64,000 nt of DNA from contig NZ_LZGK01000016.1 in NCBI RefSeq assembly GCF_001690705.1, forward strand, positions 238,834-302,833, in the 5' to 3' direction. Shown in pieces: positions 40,987 to 51,504 of the stretch. The stretch comes from Gilliamella sp. wkB178. Lineage in GTDB: Bacteria; Pseudomonadota; Gammaproteobacteria; Enterobacterales; Orbaceae. The position numbers and the translations under genes were made by a program. Below the pieces are notes generated by a model. The model searched no databases, was not told where the DNA came from, and saw nothing but the letters and a program-made list of their open reading frames with translations. Every line of letters starts with the position of its first letter. The first letter of the stretch is position 1.

Positions 40987-41656
40987 GTTTAACTCCTGCT
41001 AACTGTTTACGCATAGCATCTATCACCGCTTTGTAATCAGGGTGTCCAAAAATGGCTGAACCGGCAACAAACATATCGGCGCCAGCTTTGGCAATCTCAG
41101 CAATATTTTCGACTTTGACGCCGCCATCAATTTCCAAGCGAATATCACGGCCTGAATGTAAAATGCGTTGTTTAACTTGTTGTAGTTTTTTTAGGGTAGT
41201 GGGGATAAATGATTGACCACCAAAACCAGGATTAACACCCATTAATAAAATAAGATCAACTTTATCAATGACGTAATCTAAATAATCGAGTGGAGTGGCA
41301 GGATTAAGCACAATACCGGCGGTACAGCCATGATCTTTAATTAACTGTAATGAGCGATCTAGGTGAATGGTAGCTTCCGGGTGAATCGAAATATTACTCG
41401 CTCCAGCCTTAGCAAAAGATAAAATTAAGTCTTCAACTGGTGACACCATTAAATGCACATCAATAGGAGCCGTAATGCCATAATCGCGCAGCGCTTGGCA
41501 GAACATCGAACCCATGGTTAAATTAGGTACAAAGTGATTATCCATCACATCAAAATGAACCACATCGGCACCGGCCGCTAACACATTTTGAGTTTCTTCA
41601 CCAAGACGAGCAAAATCAGCTGATAATATTGATGGCGCAATAATAAATTCTTTCAT
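40979..41656 (-). CDS. rpe: Ribulose-phosphate 3-epimerase
   Basis: 225 aa TIM barrel, same length as E. coli Rpe. It interconverts ribulose 5-phosphate and xylulose 5-phosphate in the pentose phosphate path. [31 protein letters not shown] (metal His/Asp) and [15 protein letters not shown], ending in LEIDGGV, are all present. Confidence 0.97.
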   Translation of the reverse strand: MKEFIIAPSILSADFARLGEETQNVLAAGADVVHFDVMDNHFVPNLTMGSMFCQALRDYGITAPIDVHLMVSPVEDLILSFAKAGASNISIHPEATIHLDRSLQLIKDHGCTAGIVLNPATPLDYLDYVIDKVDLILLMGVNPGFGGQSFIPTTLKKLQQVKQRILHSGRDIRLEIDGGVKVENIAEIAKAGADMFVAGSAIFGHPDYKAVIDAMRKQLAGVKHA

Positions 41657-41694
41657 AGTGTCCCTCTAATAATTAAGCATATACACAAACTAGT

Positions 41695-42516
41695 TTATGA
41701 TTTTTTGTATAATGCTAAAATTTCATCAATTTTTTTGCGGCCTTCACCGGCACAACTAATCGATCGCCGTATTTCGGTGCGGTGAAGATAGTATGCTTTA
41801 TTATAAAGTGTTTTAGTATAATCTGTATAATGATTAGACACTAATACCGGAATATTCTTTTTATAAGCTATTTTTTCCGCTAATTGTGACAATCTTTTAT
41901 GCTCTTCAAAACCAAAATTATTTGAATAATAAGCGGTAAATCCAGCTGAATCATTAGGTGACAAGTAAGGAGGATCACAATAGATAACCGAATTAGGTTT
42001 GGCTTTTTTCATTACTTCTTGATAAGGCGCACAAATAAATTTGGCAGTTTGCGCCTTGTTAGCAAAAAAATACAACTCTTTTTCTGGAAAATAAATAGTA
42101 TTATAACGGCCAAAAGGCACGTTAAATAAACCACTATTGTTATAGCGGCACAAACCGTTATAACAATGCCGATTTAAATACACAAATAATAGCGATCTTA
42201 AGTATTGATCTTTACTAGCATTAAATACGTCGCGCAATTGATAGTATGCGTCAGAACTATTATTTTGTGGGTTAAAGAGTAATTTGAGATCATTAATAAA
42301 TTTATCTGGATTGGTTTTCAATAAATTAAATAATTCAATTAAATCATTATTGATATCAGCCAGAATATAACTTTTATAATTAGTATTTAAAAATACCGAA
42401 CCAGCACCTACAAAGGGTTCTATTAATTGATCCCCTTCCGGTAGATACTGCTTAATTGTATCCACAAGCTCATATTTTCCCCCAGCCCATTTTAAAAAGG
42501 CTCGTTGTTTTTTCAA
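41695..42516 (-). CDS. dam: DNA adenine methylase Dam
   Basis: 273 aa (E. coli 278). N6-adenine methylase of GATC sites. PFVGAGS at 34-40 is the SAM pocket and the catalytic DPPY is at 181-184, the same numbering as in E. coli. The start codon is TTG at 42516 (MKKQRAFLKWAGGK), with AGGAG six bases upstream. An uncommon start on a dose-sensitive enzyme may keep levels low. Confidence 0.95.
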   Translation of the reverse strand: MKKQRAFLKWAGGKYELVDTIKQYLPEGDQLIEPFVGAGSVFLNTNYKSYILADINNDLIELFNLLKTNPDKFINDLKLLFNPQNNSSDAYYQLRDVFNASKDQYLRSLLFVYLNRHCYNGLCRYNNSGLFNVPFGRYNTIYFPEKELYFFANKAQTAKFICAPYQEVMKKAKPNSVIYCDPPYLSPNDSAGFTAYYSNNFGFEEHKRLSQLAEKIAYKKNIPVLVSNHYTDYTKTLYNKAYYLHRTEIRRSISCAGEGRKKIDEILALYKKS

Positions 42517-42565
42517 CGGATGCTCCTGTTTTACTCTTGGTAGTAGGATATATGAACCATATCCA

Positions 42566-43435
42566 CTATTTTATTACTTTCTCTTTATTAAGACTGGCAC
42601 CAGATTTAACCCAAGGCTTATCTTTTTGTAGTGCACTAGGTAACGCTTTGATGGCTTTTTTGGCTTCATCCATTGAGGCATAACTACCTTTAGTTAACAC
42701 AAACCACGTAGTATTATTGCGTTTAGTTTCGTGAATTTGATAATTAGTAATATTATGCTGTTTAACATATTGTTTTAGCTTATCAGCTGATGTAGACGCA
42801 GTAATTTGAATAGTATATTGGTCATTCTTTATTTTAGCGTTTTTACCAGAACTGTTTTTTTCTTCTTTAGGATTAACATCTTTCTTGGTAGAAGTATTTT
42901 TAATCACCGGCGGATTAAGTTTGGTGCTCTTAGTATTATTTGCGTGCGTGGAGGTATTACTAACAATTTCATTGGTTGGTGTTCTGGTAACTGAATTTTG
43001 AGTTACCGGCGAAGATACATTAGGGGTATTTGCCGGTGTATTACTATTCGAAATTTCAGGATTTTCCGGAATATTAAGTTGATTAGTGTTGGTTTCCGGC
43101 GCATTAGTGGGCACCGGATTAGCATTGCCAGGTTGAGCATTATTAACAGTACTGTTTTGCCCATTAGAACCATCAACCGGAGAATTATTAGTTGTTTCGG
43201 TAGTATCGACACTATTAATTTGCGCCGGAGTTAATAATGTAGGCGTCGGTTCTTTTTTATTAGAAGAACGAAACACCAGTAAACTAAGCAATAACAGAAT
43301 AATAACAATTGCTAAACCAGCAATTACTAATTTTTTCTTGGACAAATCTTTTAGAAAACTTGGCAATTGTAATGAGGGCGTAGAGACCTTATTAGATTGT
43401 TCGGTTACATAACGGTCATCTTTATCTACACGCAT
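42566..43435 (-). CDS. damX: SPOR-domain cell division protein DamX
   Basis: 289 aa, shorter than E. coli DamX (428). A short cytosolic part, one membrane helix (about 33-52), a long Asn/Thr/Pro-rich periplasmic linker (about 60-205) and a C-terminal SPOR domain (YTIQITASTSADKLKQYV to the end) that binds denuded septal peptidoglycan. The position between aroK and dam supports the name. AAGGAG precedes the ATG. Confidence 0.88.
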   Translation of the reverse strand: MRVDKDDRYVTEQSNKVSTPSLQLPSFLKDLSKKKLVIAGLAIVIILLLLSLLVFRSSNKKEPTPTLLTPAQINSVDTTETTNNSPVDGSNGQNSTVNNAQPGNANPVPTNAPETNTNQLNIPENPEISNSNTPANTPNVSSPVTQNSVTRTPTNEIVSNTSTHANNTKSTKLNPPVIKNTSTKKDVNPKEEKNSSGKNAKIKNDQYTIQITASTSADKLKQYVKQHNITNYQIHETKRNNTTWFVLTKGSYASMDEAKKAIKALPSALQKDKPWVKSGASLNKEKVIK

Positions 43436-43503
43436 ATTTACTCCTTAACCTGTCCCCAGGATTATTGCTTATCATTATTAACTATTTAATTAAAATAAAC
43501 AGT

Positions 43504-44025
43504 TTAAATCTGCTCTATTTTTTCAATAATGTAACCCGCTACACCTTTGGCACTTTGTTCATCTGTTTTGATGGTAATATCAGCAATTTCTTCATATAGT
43601 GGTTCGCGTTCATCAGCTAACTCTTCATATAGCTCACGCGGAGTATTACCACCTTGCAGTAATGGGCGGCGTTTATCTTTTTGGGTACGAGCCATTTGCT
43701 TTTCAATTGTGGTCTCAAGATAGACGACAATGCCACGTGCTGATAACCGATTGCGGGTTTCCTTAGATAATACTGAACCCCCACCCGTTGCCAGTACTAC
43801 ACCTTGTTTTTCAGTCAATTCATTAATGACTTTTTCTTCTCTGGCACGGAACCCATCCTCACCTTCTAAGTCAAAAATCCATGCAATATCAGCGCCAGTA
43901 CGTTTTTCAATTTCCTGATCAGAATCAAAAAATTCCATGCCTAACTGTTGTGCAATTTGTCGGCCTATTGTGCTTTTTCCTGCCCCCATTGGGCCAATTA
44001 GGAAGATATTTCGCTTTTCTGCCAT
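43504..44025 (-). CDS. aroK: Shikimate kinase I
   Basis: 173 aa, same size as E. coli AroK. P-loop GPMGAGKST at residues 11-19, [18 protein letters not shown] and [10 protein letters not shown], then LATGGGSVL (shikimate site). It phosphorylates shikimate in aromatic amino acid synthesis. aroB, normally the next gene, is absent: damX follows after only 68 bp. Confidence 0.96.
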   Translation of the reverse strand: MAEKRNIFLIGPMGAGKSTIGRQIAQQLGMEFFDSDQEIEKRTGADIAWIFDLEGEDGFRAREEKVINELTEKQGVVLATGGGSVLSKETRNRLSARGIVVYLETTIEKQMARTQKDKRRPLLQGGNTPRELYEELADEREPLYEEIADITIKTDEQSAKGVAGYIIEKIEQI

Positions 44026-44213
44026 TGTAGTTTCATCATCTATTAAATTTGGTTAAAATATACAACACAATATCAATACGTTACGATTATATGTAATCAA
44101 TTCTAGTATTAATTGTGTAACTTGTTCTTGGATCTCCGTCTAACGACAAAAATTTAGGTCGGTAATTATCTCAATAGATAGCCCCTTTTTGCAATAGGTA
44201 TTTATCAATAGTT

Positions 44214-45176
44214 TTAGCTAATTCCGGCTTGGTGCAAATCATGGATATTTAATGCACCCACTAATTCCCCTTCAGAATTAACTACCGGGGCAGCAGTAAT
44301 ATTGTGGTCATTGAATAATTTTAAAGCCTCAACCGCTTTCCAATTTTCCGGTACTCGGTAGCCAGGGCTGGTCATCACATCCATAATACAATCTTGTAAG
44401 GTACCATTTTTTAATAATAAACGGCGTAAATCCCCATCGGTGAAAACCCCAATAATTTTATTATTATCATTACAGACTGCCACTAAACCTACCCCAGTGC
44501 GGCTAAGTTCTAACATCGCTTCAAGCACTGTCGCGGTTTGCGGAACTTTAGGAATTAAGTCACCAGTACGCATCACATCTTTAACGTGATTAAGTAATTT
44601 AGCACCTAAACTACCCGCCGGATGTGAACGGGCAAAATCTTCCTCTTTAAAACCTCGAGCGCGCATTACTGCGATGGCAAGTGCATCTCCCATCAGTAGA
44701 GTATTGGTAGAACTGGAAGTCGGTGCCAGTCCCATTGGACAAGCTTCTTTTTCAATGGAAATGTCCAAAACTGCCTGCGCTGATTTGGCAAGGGGGGAAT
44801 CTAAGCCACCAGTAATGGCAATAACTGGAATATTCATGGCTGCCAGTATCGGCAAAATAAAACTAAATTCTTTAGCGCGTCCGGAATAAGAAATTAAAAT
44901 AGCCACATCATTTGCGGTTACCATGCCTAAATCGCCATGTAATGCTTCAGACGGGTGCATAAAAAAAGCTGGACTACCTGTGCTAGCTAACGATGCCGCG
45001 ATTTTTTTGCCGATGTGCCCGGACTTGCCAATACCGGAAACTACCACTTTACCTTTAGTGGCTAAAATCAGCTGACAAGCTTTAATAAAATCTTTGCCTA
45101 AACGCTGAGGTAGTTTATGGGCTTCATAAAGTTCTAATTCAAGTAACTCTCGACCATATTGTAATAATTTATCCAT
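44214..45176 (-). CDS. Arabinose-5-phosphate isomerase (KdsD/GutQ type)
   Basis: 320 aa: SIS domain (about 30-180; VSGIGKSGHIGKKIAASLASTG, LISYSGRAKE) and a CBS pair (about 205-320; VFTDGDLRRLL). It makes arabinose 5-phosphate for Kdo synthesis. Wording such as MLELSRTGVGLVAVC and the ending DLHQAGI is closer to E. coli GutQ than to KdsD. With no gut operon nearby it probably serves Kdo supply. It stands alone. Confidence 0.9.
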   Translation of the reverse strand: MDKLLQYGRELLELELYEAHKLPQRLGKDFIKACQLILATKGKVVVSGIGKSGHIGKKIAASLASTGSPAFFMHPSEALHGDLGMVTANDVAILISYSGRAKEFSFILPILAAMNIPVIAITGGLDSPLAKSAQAVLDISIEKEACPMGLAPTSSSTNTLLMGDALAIAVMRARGFKEEDFARSHPAGSLGAKLLNHVKDVMRTGDLIPKVPQTATVLEAMLELSRTGVGLVAVCNDNNKIIGVFTDGDLRRLLLKNGTLQDCIMDVMTSPGYRVPENWKAVEALKLFNDHNITAAPVVNSEGELVGALNIHDLHQAGIS

Positions 45177-45326
45177 TTTAATTAGCCTATGGTGTTTGGT
45201 GTAACATAATTAATTTTTATTAGCGCTTGTAAAGCAAATTGTTAGTTATTATATACTTTTATACGGCGAACAGTTTAACAATTAACAGTTAAATATTCAA
45301 AAAAGAAAGTAGTCGTATTTTAATCT

Positions 45327-45365
45327 GTCAAGATGTTTCCTGAGAACTATACGTTTCAGTATAAA
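45327..45365 (+). repeat. 39-bp dispersed repeat, copy 3
   Basis: Identical over 39 bp to copy 1 at 8570, although 36.7 kb away. It lies between the kdsD/gutQ-type gene and the LysE exporter gene. Confidence 0.9.
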
Positions 45366-45392
45366 ATATCGGTAATAAATTGGTTTAGGTGA

Positions 45393-46016
45393 TTAAATAC
45401 CGAAAGCCACTTTGACCCCAAGCGTAATTAAAATTACTCCTAATAATTTATCAATAATAAATTGAATTTTAAAATAACGGCGTTGTATTGCTTGGGTTTG
45501 AAAAATAAACACTACCAACGGCCACCACAGTATAGCTTCAAACCAGATGATTAAAGCCACTAATAGTTTATCGGTTAACGATGAACTGGCATCTAACACT
45601 TGGGTAAAAATAGCCAAAAAATATAAGGTAGCCTTAGGATTAAGTAAATTACACAAAAAACCTTGCATAAATGCCGTCTTAGTCGAAATTAACTGTTGGG
45701 GCATCGATTTACAGACATAAGTAGTTGCCGATTCTTTAGCTAACAGCGCTTTAATCCCCAACCAGATCAAATAAGCTGCACCCGCGTAACGCAGGGCATT
45801 ATATAACCAAGGTGTAGTGGTAATCAGTACCGCTATTCCGGCAACACAATAGCTCATGTGTACGCAGATTGCCATAATTACCCCCAAACAAGTCATTAAT
45901 GCTAGTTTACGAGGGTAACTTAAACTATTTTTGAGTATCAGAAAAAAATCCGGACCAGGGGATATCATCCCGAAGCAACTTATAGTGGTGACTAAAATCA
46001 AAGTATCAACTGTCAT
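45393..46016 (-). CDS. LysE/RhtB-family amino acid exporter
   Basis: 207 aa, six membrane helices, with the family start FGMISPGPDFFLILKNSL and the conserved FLCNLLNPKATLYFLAIF. It is an inner-membrane amino-acid or homoserine-lactone efflux protein; the substrate is not readable. It begins 8 bp after the upstream sulfatase gene, so they are probably one transcript. Confidence 0.88.
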   Translation of the reverse strand: MTVDTLILVTTISCFGMISPGPDFFLILKNSLSYPRKLALMTCLGVIMAICVHMSYCVAGIAVLITTTPWLYNALRYAGAAYLIWLGIKALLAKESATTYVCKSMPQQLISTKTAFMQGFLCNLLNPKATLYFLAIFTQVLDASSSLTDKLLVALIIWFEAILWWPLVVFIFQTQAIQRRYFKIQFIIDKLLGVILITLGVKVAFGI

Positions 46017-46024
46017 ATTTAATT

Positions 46025-47467
46025 TTATTTAAATTCCTCTGCTGAATGATTCAAAGTCGCGATATTGGTTTTATTTTGTTCAATAAACTGTTTTTTATCG
46101 AAATTTTCTGTATTTAGATAATCGGTTAAAAATTTGGCATTAGTTTCGATTTGGGCGCCATTAAGGATCAACCTAGGTAGATCTATTTGATAGATGGTTT
46201 GATCCGGAGTTTTTTGTAAATCCTGAGCAGCGGCATTTGTGAGTAAGTACAGTTTACGTTCTTTCGTAGACAGTTGCTTAATTGTTGCAGTACCCGACCC
46301 CATCATTAAGTGATCAGGGAAAATATAAAACACCGTGTTAGCTAATAATCCTTGCAGTTTCAGGTTTTGCATGAACTGCCCTAAATTATAATCGAGCGAC
46401 GCTGCCACAAATGACATATTATCTTGTTTGGGGCTAATGATGGCCCGCATACGTTCATCATCAAAGCCATTAGGTGCATGGGTAGATACTGTGGAGATAA
46501 AGAGCGCAAAAGGTTTATCACTCTGGCTCATGGTAGCGATCTGTTTTTGGGCAATATCAAAAATATCTTTGTCATATAGGCCAAAAGGGGCTTTAGGGTA
46601 TTGACCTATATAGTTCTTCTCCGAAATAACTTGCATCCCCAACAGCTCAGCTGTATGCCCGATCCCGGCAAAGTCAGGACCAGCCATTACATAGCGAGTT
46701 TGGTATCCCGCTTGGGTTAGTACATCACCTAAACTCACTAATTTAGTGGCATTAGCTTGCATTAATGGTGTGGTTGCATAACCACCTATTAAAAAAGGCA
46801 CACCAGTCATGTAGGTATACATTGAGGCCGTGGTCCAACTACTACCGGCACTCATTGGCATGTTAGCAAAGAAGGTATAATCGTCACGTAATTGTTTTAG
46901 ATTCGGGGTTAGATCGTTAAAATCGAAAAAGCCTTGTTCAAAAGACTCTAACGATAGCACCACGATATTTTTGCCTTTATGGCTAATTAGCTGATTTTTA
47001 TTGGTATAATCCTGCATGTTAAGCGCTTGTAACGCATGATCGAATGGTTCACGTGGGGCACTGGTTACCTGATAAATCTCATATAAGCGGCTAAATGGAC
47101 CATTATGATAACTAAGCGAAACCACCGCTAAAATTGCTAATGACAACCGCAATAGTAAGTGGCATTTACGTTTTAATAGATTGGCTAATTTGGATAATAG
47201 CCAGATTAAAACAAAAAATACCCCTATAACTAATACTGCTTGCAGCTTAAAAATAAATAAACCTTCGATAATATCGTTAACATTTAAATTAACGTAAAAC
47301 TGATAATCAATAAAGCCACCACTAAAATAAATAGAAGTAAGCTCCATAGTTATCAGTACGGTCATTAAGATTATGGTCAATAATTGCCATTTTTTCTGTT
47401 TTAACAATGAAGCAATAACAATGGTTAATATAAAAAACGGTATAACAGTAAGTGTCGATAAAGGCAT
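46025..47467 (-). CDS. LtaS/OpgB-like sulfatase-superfamily phosphoglycerol transferase
   Basis: 480 aa. Four or five N-terminal membrane helices (1-120) precede an extracytoplasmic sulfatase-fold domain: VVLSLESFEQG (first metal ligand), SAGSSWTTASMYTYMTGVP with the likely nucleophile Thr, and SVSTHAPNG-like ISTVSTHAPNGFDD. Relatives transfer phosphoglycerol to periplasmic glucans (OpgB) or make lipoteichoic acid (LtaS). In a gram-negative, glucan or LPS decoration is more likely. The acceptor is unknown. Confidence 0.8.
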   Translation of the reverse strand: MPLSTLTVIPFFILTIVIASLLKQKKWQLLTIILMTVLITMELTSIYFSGGFIDYQFYVNLNVNDIIEGLFIFKLQAVLVIGVFFVLIWLLSKLANLLKRKCHLLLRLSLAILAVVSLSYHNGPFSRLYEIYQVTSAPREPFDHALQALNMQDYTNKNQLISHKGKNIVVLSLESFEQGFFDFNDLTPNLKQLRDDYTFFANMPMSAGSSWTTASMYTYMTGVPFLIGGYATTPLMQANATKLVSLGDVLTQAGYQTRYVMAGPDFAGIGHTAELLGMQVISEKNYIGQYPKAPFGLYDKDIFDIAQKQIATMSQSDKPFALFISTVSTHAPNGFDDERMRAIISPKQDNMSFVAASLDYNLGQFMQNLKLQGLLANTVFYIFPDHLMMGSGTATIKQLSTKERKLYLLTNAAAQDLQKTPDQTIYQIDLPRLILNGAQIETNAKFLTDYLNTENFDKKQFIEQNKTNIATLNHSAEEFK

Positions 47468-47803
47468 ATAAACTAAAAACTCAATTATAAACTTAGCGTC
47501 AGTATATACTTAATGTTAGTAAAATTGAAAATTTCCCTGAGTAAAAACTGAGTTTATTAAGTTCAGTTTATGGTAACAATAGCTAGTAAGATTGTTAATA
47601 ATTTATGACGATCACTGACTAGCTGATCTCATAATAAATAAAACCAATGATCGCTAATTGCCTTGTTAATATAAAATTTTTTTATAATTAGTAAAAAAGA
47701 TTGCAATAAAATGCTGATTGAGTGAGGATAAATGCTTGGTTTTTATACTAACAAGTACTGCAATAAGCTTACAAGCTGATCTAATTTATAATAAGGAGTC
47801 AAC
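47468..47803. other. Intergenic region upstream of glyA (336 bp)
   Basis: AT-rich divergent gap between the sulfatase gene and glyA. No open frame of note. It should contain promoters for both genes. An AAGGAG ribosome site precedes glyA. I did not find a clear PurR or MetR operator by eye. Confidence 0.6.
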
Positions 47804-49060
47804 ATGTTTAGTAAAGCAATGACCATTGCCGATTATGATAAGGATTTATGGGATGCCATTAAAGGTGAAGAGCAACGTCAAGAAGATCATCTGGAGCTAA
47901 TAGCCTCCGAAAACTATACCAGCCCGCGGGTAATGCAAGCGCAAGGATCGCAACTCACCAATAAATATGCGGAAGGTTATCCGGGTAAACGTTATTATGG
48001 TGGTTGTGAATATGTTGATATTGTTGAACAATTAGCTATTGATCGGGCTAAAACCTTATTTGGTGCGGATTATGCTAATGTACAACCACATTCTGGTTCG
48101 CAAGCCAATTTTGCGGTTTATAGCGCTTTATTGCAACCGGGTGACACCATTTTGGGTATGAACTTATCCGAAGGTGGGCATTTAACCCATGGTTCGCCAG
48201 TGAGTTTTTCCGGTAAGCTATATAAAGTTGTGGCTTATGGGGTTGATGCTACCGGGCATATTGATTATGCCGAACTAGCAACCATTGCCAAACAGTCCCA
48301 GCCGAAAATGATTATCGGTGGTTTTTCTGCTTATTCTGGCATCGTTGACTGGCAAAAAATGCGTGAAATTGCTGATAGTGTAGGCGCATATTTATTTGTG
48401 GACATGGCACATGTTGCCGGTTTAGTTGCTGCTGGAGTTTACCCTAATCCGGTGCCGTTTGCGCATGTAGTCACTACCACTACCCATAAAACGTTAGGTG
48501 GGCCACGTGGGGGGCTAATTTTAGCCAAAGGTGGCAGTGAGGAACTGTATAAAAAACTAAATTCAGCGGTATTCCCCGGGGCACAAGGTGGCCCGTTAAT
48601 GCATGTGATTGCCGCTAAAGCCGTAGCGTTAAAAGAGGCAATGGAACCTGCTTATAAACAATACCAACAGCAAGTAATTAAAAATGCCCAAGCTATGGTT
48701 GATGTTATTTTAAAACGTGGTTATAAGGTAGTTGCTGGTGAAACGCAAAATCATCTATTTTTAATTGATTTAGTGGCTAAAGGCATCACCGGTAAAGAGG
48801 CCGATGCCGCTTTAGGTAGTGCCAATATCACCGTAAATAAAAATAGTGTGCCCAAAGATCCTAAAAGCCCATTTGTTACTTCGGGAATTCGGCTAGGTAC
48901 GCCGGCGATCACACGTCGTGGTTTTAAAGAAGCGGAATGCCGTGATTTAGCCCATTGGATTTGCGATGTGTTAGATAATATTAATGACGAACAAGCGATT
49001 CAAGCTGTTAAAGCAAAAGTCCTAGCTATTTGCCATCGCTTGCCAGTGTATGAGCATTAA
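47804..49060 (+). CDS. glyA: Serine hydroxymethyltransferase
   Basis: 418 aa (E. coli 417). PLP enzyme making glycine and 5,10-methylene-THF from serine. [30 protein letters not shown], the PLP Lys in [14 protein letters not shown] and [14 protein letters not shown] are all intact. Alone on its strand, closed by a strong hairpin. Confidence 0.98.
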   Translation: MFSKAMTIADYDKDLWDAIKGEEQRQEDHLELIASENYTSPRVMQAQGSQLTNKYAEGYPGKRYYGGCEYVDIVEQLAIDRAKTLFGADYANVQPHSGSQANFAVYSALLQPGDTILGMNLSEGGHLTHGSPVSFSGKLYKVVAYGVDATGHIDYAELATIAKQSQPKMIIGGFSAYSGIVDWQKMREIADSVGAYLFVDMAHVAGLVAAGVYPNPVPFAHVVTTTTHKTLGGPRGGLILAKGGSEELYKKLNSAVFPGAQGGPLMHVIAAKAVALKEAMEPAYKQYQQQVIKNAQAMVDVILKRGYKVVAGETQNHLFLIDLVAKGITGKEADAALGSANITVNKNSVPKDPKSPFVTSGIRLGTPAITRRGFKEAECRDLAHWICDVLDNINDEQAIQAVKAKVLAICHRLPVYEH

Positions 49061-49099
49061 TGGTGCTAATGGTTCGCCGAGGTTATCAGCGAACCAAAG

Positions 49100-49137
49100 C
49101 TAGTAATAGCGATACTTATTGCGATCGCTATTACTAG
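49100..49137. terminator. Bidirectional terminator after glyA
   Basis: A perfect 14-bp inverted repeat (CTAGTAATAGCGAT / ATCGCTATTACTAG) with a 10-base loop, followed by GTTTATTTTT on the plus strand. It is preceded by a second small hairpin, GGTTCGC / GCGAACC. Confidence 0.85.
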
Positions 49138-49139
49138 GT

Positions 49140-51305
49140 TTATTTTTGCGTATTGGTGTTATTGCTAATTTGTTGTTGCTTTTGTGGTTCAAGGTATTGA
49201 TTAAAATAACCTTTATGCCATAGCCAACCACCAGCAATGCCAATACCAATTAAGATGGCCAGTATAAATGCTATTAATGGTTTTCGGCTGCGTTTCCTCA
49301 TTGGGTCACGTAAATTACGCTTAGCATTTGGTGGCAATTCAGCTTTGCTAGTAAGTAGCCCGCCAAGTAATAAATTAATCTTAACTTGTCCATTAATTGC
49401 CCAACCGGAAGCTTCAAGCAACGGTCCTAGGGTTCGGCGCCGTAATTTTAGCCATGCCAAAATTACCGAAGGACCAGAAATGATTAAAAATAACCCAATA
49501 ATAACTAATGGGAACTGCCACCAAGTTAATGAGAAAATTGCTTGGAAAATAGTTGCCAAGGCAGTGCCAATGGCGCCAATAGCCAAACCAATAGCGGCAA
49601 AAACGCCGACACTTTTACCAATATCAAATTTATTTTCCGGATTTTGAATTACTTGAGCGCTAGATTTTTCTATGTTGGCGTCTTTGCTACTAGCCCATTT
49701 ATTGATTTGTTCGGTAATTAAGCGACCAATACGTTGATAAGGCGCCCACACCGCTTGTTGAATACTAATTGGTTTGCTAATTATTTTGACTACATTGGCA
49801 TCCCAATCGTTACCTTCGGTGTCAATAAACACACCATTACGCCCCTCAATTAACAGATCGCCTTGCCCGGCAGTAATAGCCGCGGCAATAAGTTGTTTTT
49901 GCCCGTGGCGCGTACATTCACAATAAAGTAGACATAATTCAGAATAATTGGCTAGGGTAGAGTGCTTGGCAATGTTATCAACGGCAACACATAAAGTGGC
50001 GCAGCGGCCATCAATATAAAGCTTGCCAAGTTGAAACGCCGCGGTATTTTCGAGTGAGAAAAAATCAGCAAACGAAGTAAAGTTAACCAATAACCGATAA
50101 AGGTGTTTATGGAACAGCACTAATTTTTCTAAAACTAGCACATCAGCCGCCGAAATAGGGGTTTGATTGTCTTGTTCAACCATGTGTTGAAATTCGTTAA
50201 GCAGTTGCTTGTCAGTCAAACTGGCAATCAATGGTGCCGGTAGATCTGCAATACTGGCAGTTGGCGCAATGGTTACCTTAATTTTTGCCATTTCTGGTTT
50301 GGAATTAATCAATTTAGTATAAGCTTGCAAACTAGTTTGAATATGTTGCCATTCTGCTTGGCTCAGTTGATCTGGATTGGCTAATGACGACGCCACTAAG
50401 GATTTAAATTGGCTGACTTTGTCCTTCCAAAGTGGATTAAGTCCATTCACTAAATCCAAAGTACTGTTAGTGTCAATTTTCGATAATGGTAGTTCTGCCA
50501 GCGCGTCGTCGGATAATAAGCCATTTTCCGTTGGCACTATATATTTTTCATCTACATTCAGTGCGGTTTGCGCTTGGGGCGCATATTGAGCCAGTTCTAT
50601 CCGCAAAAAATAATCATCAATTTTAGGTTTAAGTATTTGTACCAGTTTCCAAATTTCGGCACGATTGTCACCAAAAGGGGTTTCGGTCTTACTAATATCA
50701 GTTTGCCATTGCTGCCAAGTTTGCAGATTGTTAACAAAAGTAGTGGCAATATCTAAATTAATACCGGCTTGGCCACTCATGTCTTTTTCGGCACCAATAA
50801 CCTTAATTGCTGATTGAATAAAGGTTTGCATAGTCGCGGATAATTCAGGCGCCGGAGGGAAGATTAAATCGCCATTATAAAGTTTGCCGGCATTGATTTT
50901 AATTGCTTGTTGCACATCATCTTGAGTTAAAAAATCTTGTTGGTTTTTATTTAAATTAGCTAAGATACTATGCGCAGTTACTAATAATTTTTGCCCTGAT
51001 TTAGTGGCGGTATCAATCTGCGTCAGTGGCAGAATATCGGATGATTGTAAGATTTTATCAAAAGATAAGACCTTGTCTTTAGTCCAACTAATGGCATCTA
51101 AAATATCGGGAATACGGATGCGGCCATCTTGGTCAACATCCAAAAGCGCCAGGGTTCTTTCGTCAAAATTGAGGCCTGTGGTGGGGCAACTCAGTGCCAC
51201 CCATAATTTGGGGTCTAAGTCAGCTAAATTAATAATGTCATCACTACTGTTAAATACAACTTGATCTAATCCACCTACTCGTTGGAACGTCCACATATGA
51301 CTCAT
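49140..51305 (-). CDS. Unrecognised large membrane protein with one EF-hand loop
   Basis: 721 aa, function unknown. The N-terminus reads MWTFQRVGGLDQVVF and carries a canonical EF-hand-type calcium loop DVDQDGRIRIPD at residues 56-67. A long mostly helical region without repeats follows. The C-terminal quarter has hydrophobic segments near 565-590 and 594-618, a basic stretch (AKRNLRDPMRKRSRK) and a last helix near 676-697 before a Gln/Asn tail. There is no signal peptide, so the bulk is probably cytosolic. A GTG at 51317 is possible; ATG 51305 has GGAGG five bases upstream. It is monocistronic. Confidence 0.75.
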   Translation of the reverse strand: MSHMWTFQRVGGLDQVVFNSSDDIINLADLDPKLWVALSCPTTGLNFDERTLALLDVDQDGRIRIPDILDAISWTKDKVLSFDKILQSSDILPLTQIDTATKSGQKLLVTAHSILANLNKNQQDFLTQDDVQQAIKINAGKLYNGDLIFPPAPELSATMQTFIQSAIKVIGAEKDMSGQAGINLDIATTFVNNLQTWQQWQTDISKTETPFGDNRAEIWKLVQILKPKIDDYFLRIELAQYAPQAQTALNVDEKYIVPTENGLLSDDALAELPLSKIDTNSTLDLVNGLNPLWKDKVSQFKSLVASSLANPDQLSQAEWQHIQTSLQAYTKLINSKPEMAKIKVTIAPTASIADLPAPLIASLTDKQLLNEFQHMVEQDNQTPISAADVLVLEKLVLFHKHLYRLLVNFTSFADFFSLENTAAFQLGKLYIDGRCATLCVAVDNIAKHSTLANYSELCLLYCECTRHGQKQLIAAAITAGQGDLLIEGRNGVFIDTEGNDWDANVVKIISKPISIQQAVWAPYQRIGRLITEQINKWASSKDANIEKSSAQVIQNPENKFDIGKSVGVFAAIGLAIGAIGTALATIFQAIFSLTWWQFPLVIIGLFLIISGPSVILAWLKLRRRTLGPLLEASGWAINGQVKINLLLGGLLTSKAELPPNAKRNLRDPMRKRSRKPLIAFILAILIGIGIAGGWLWHKGYFNQYLEPQKQQQISNNTNTQK

Positions 51306-51504
51306 AATAACCTCCACACCGAGATTTATTAATATTTTCAGTTAATTAATAAATACTACAGCATTAGTTTTATACAGGAAGAGAACCGAGATCTCACATT
51401 AGTGAGGATTTTTATTATATCTTTGGTAATTGATTTTAGTTGCCAACAACAACTTATGATAGAATACCCGCTTATTATTCAATATCCAAACAAAAACCAC
51501 AAGT

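Noticed and set aside
42806..43234. Open frames opposite damX
   Set aside because: They mirror the Asn/Thr-rich low-complexity linker of DamX and have no independent start signals.
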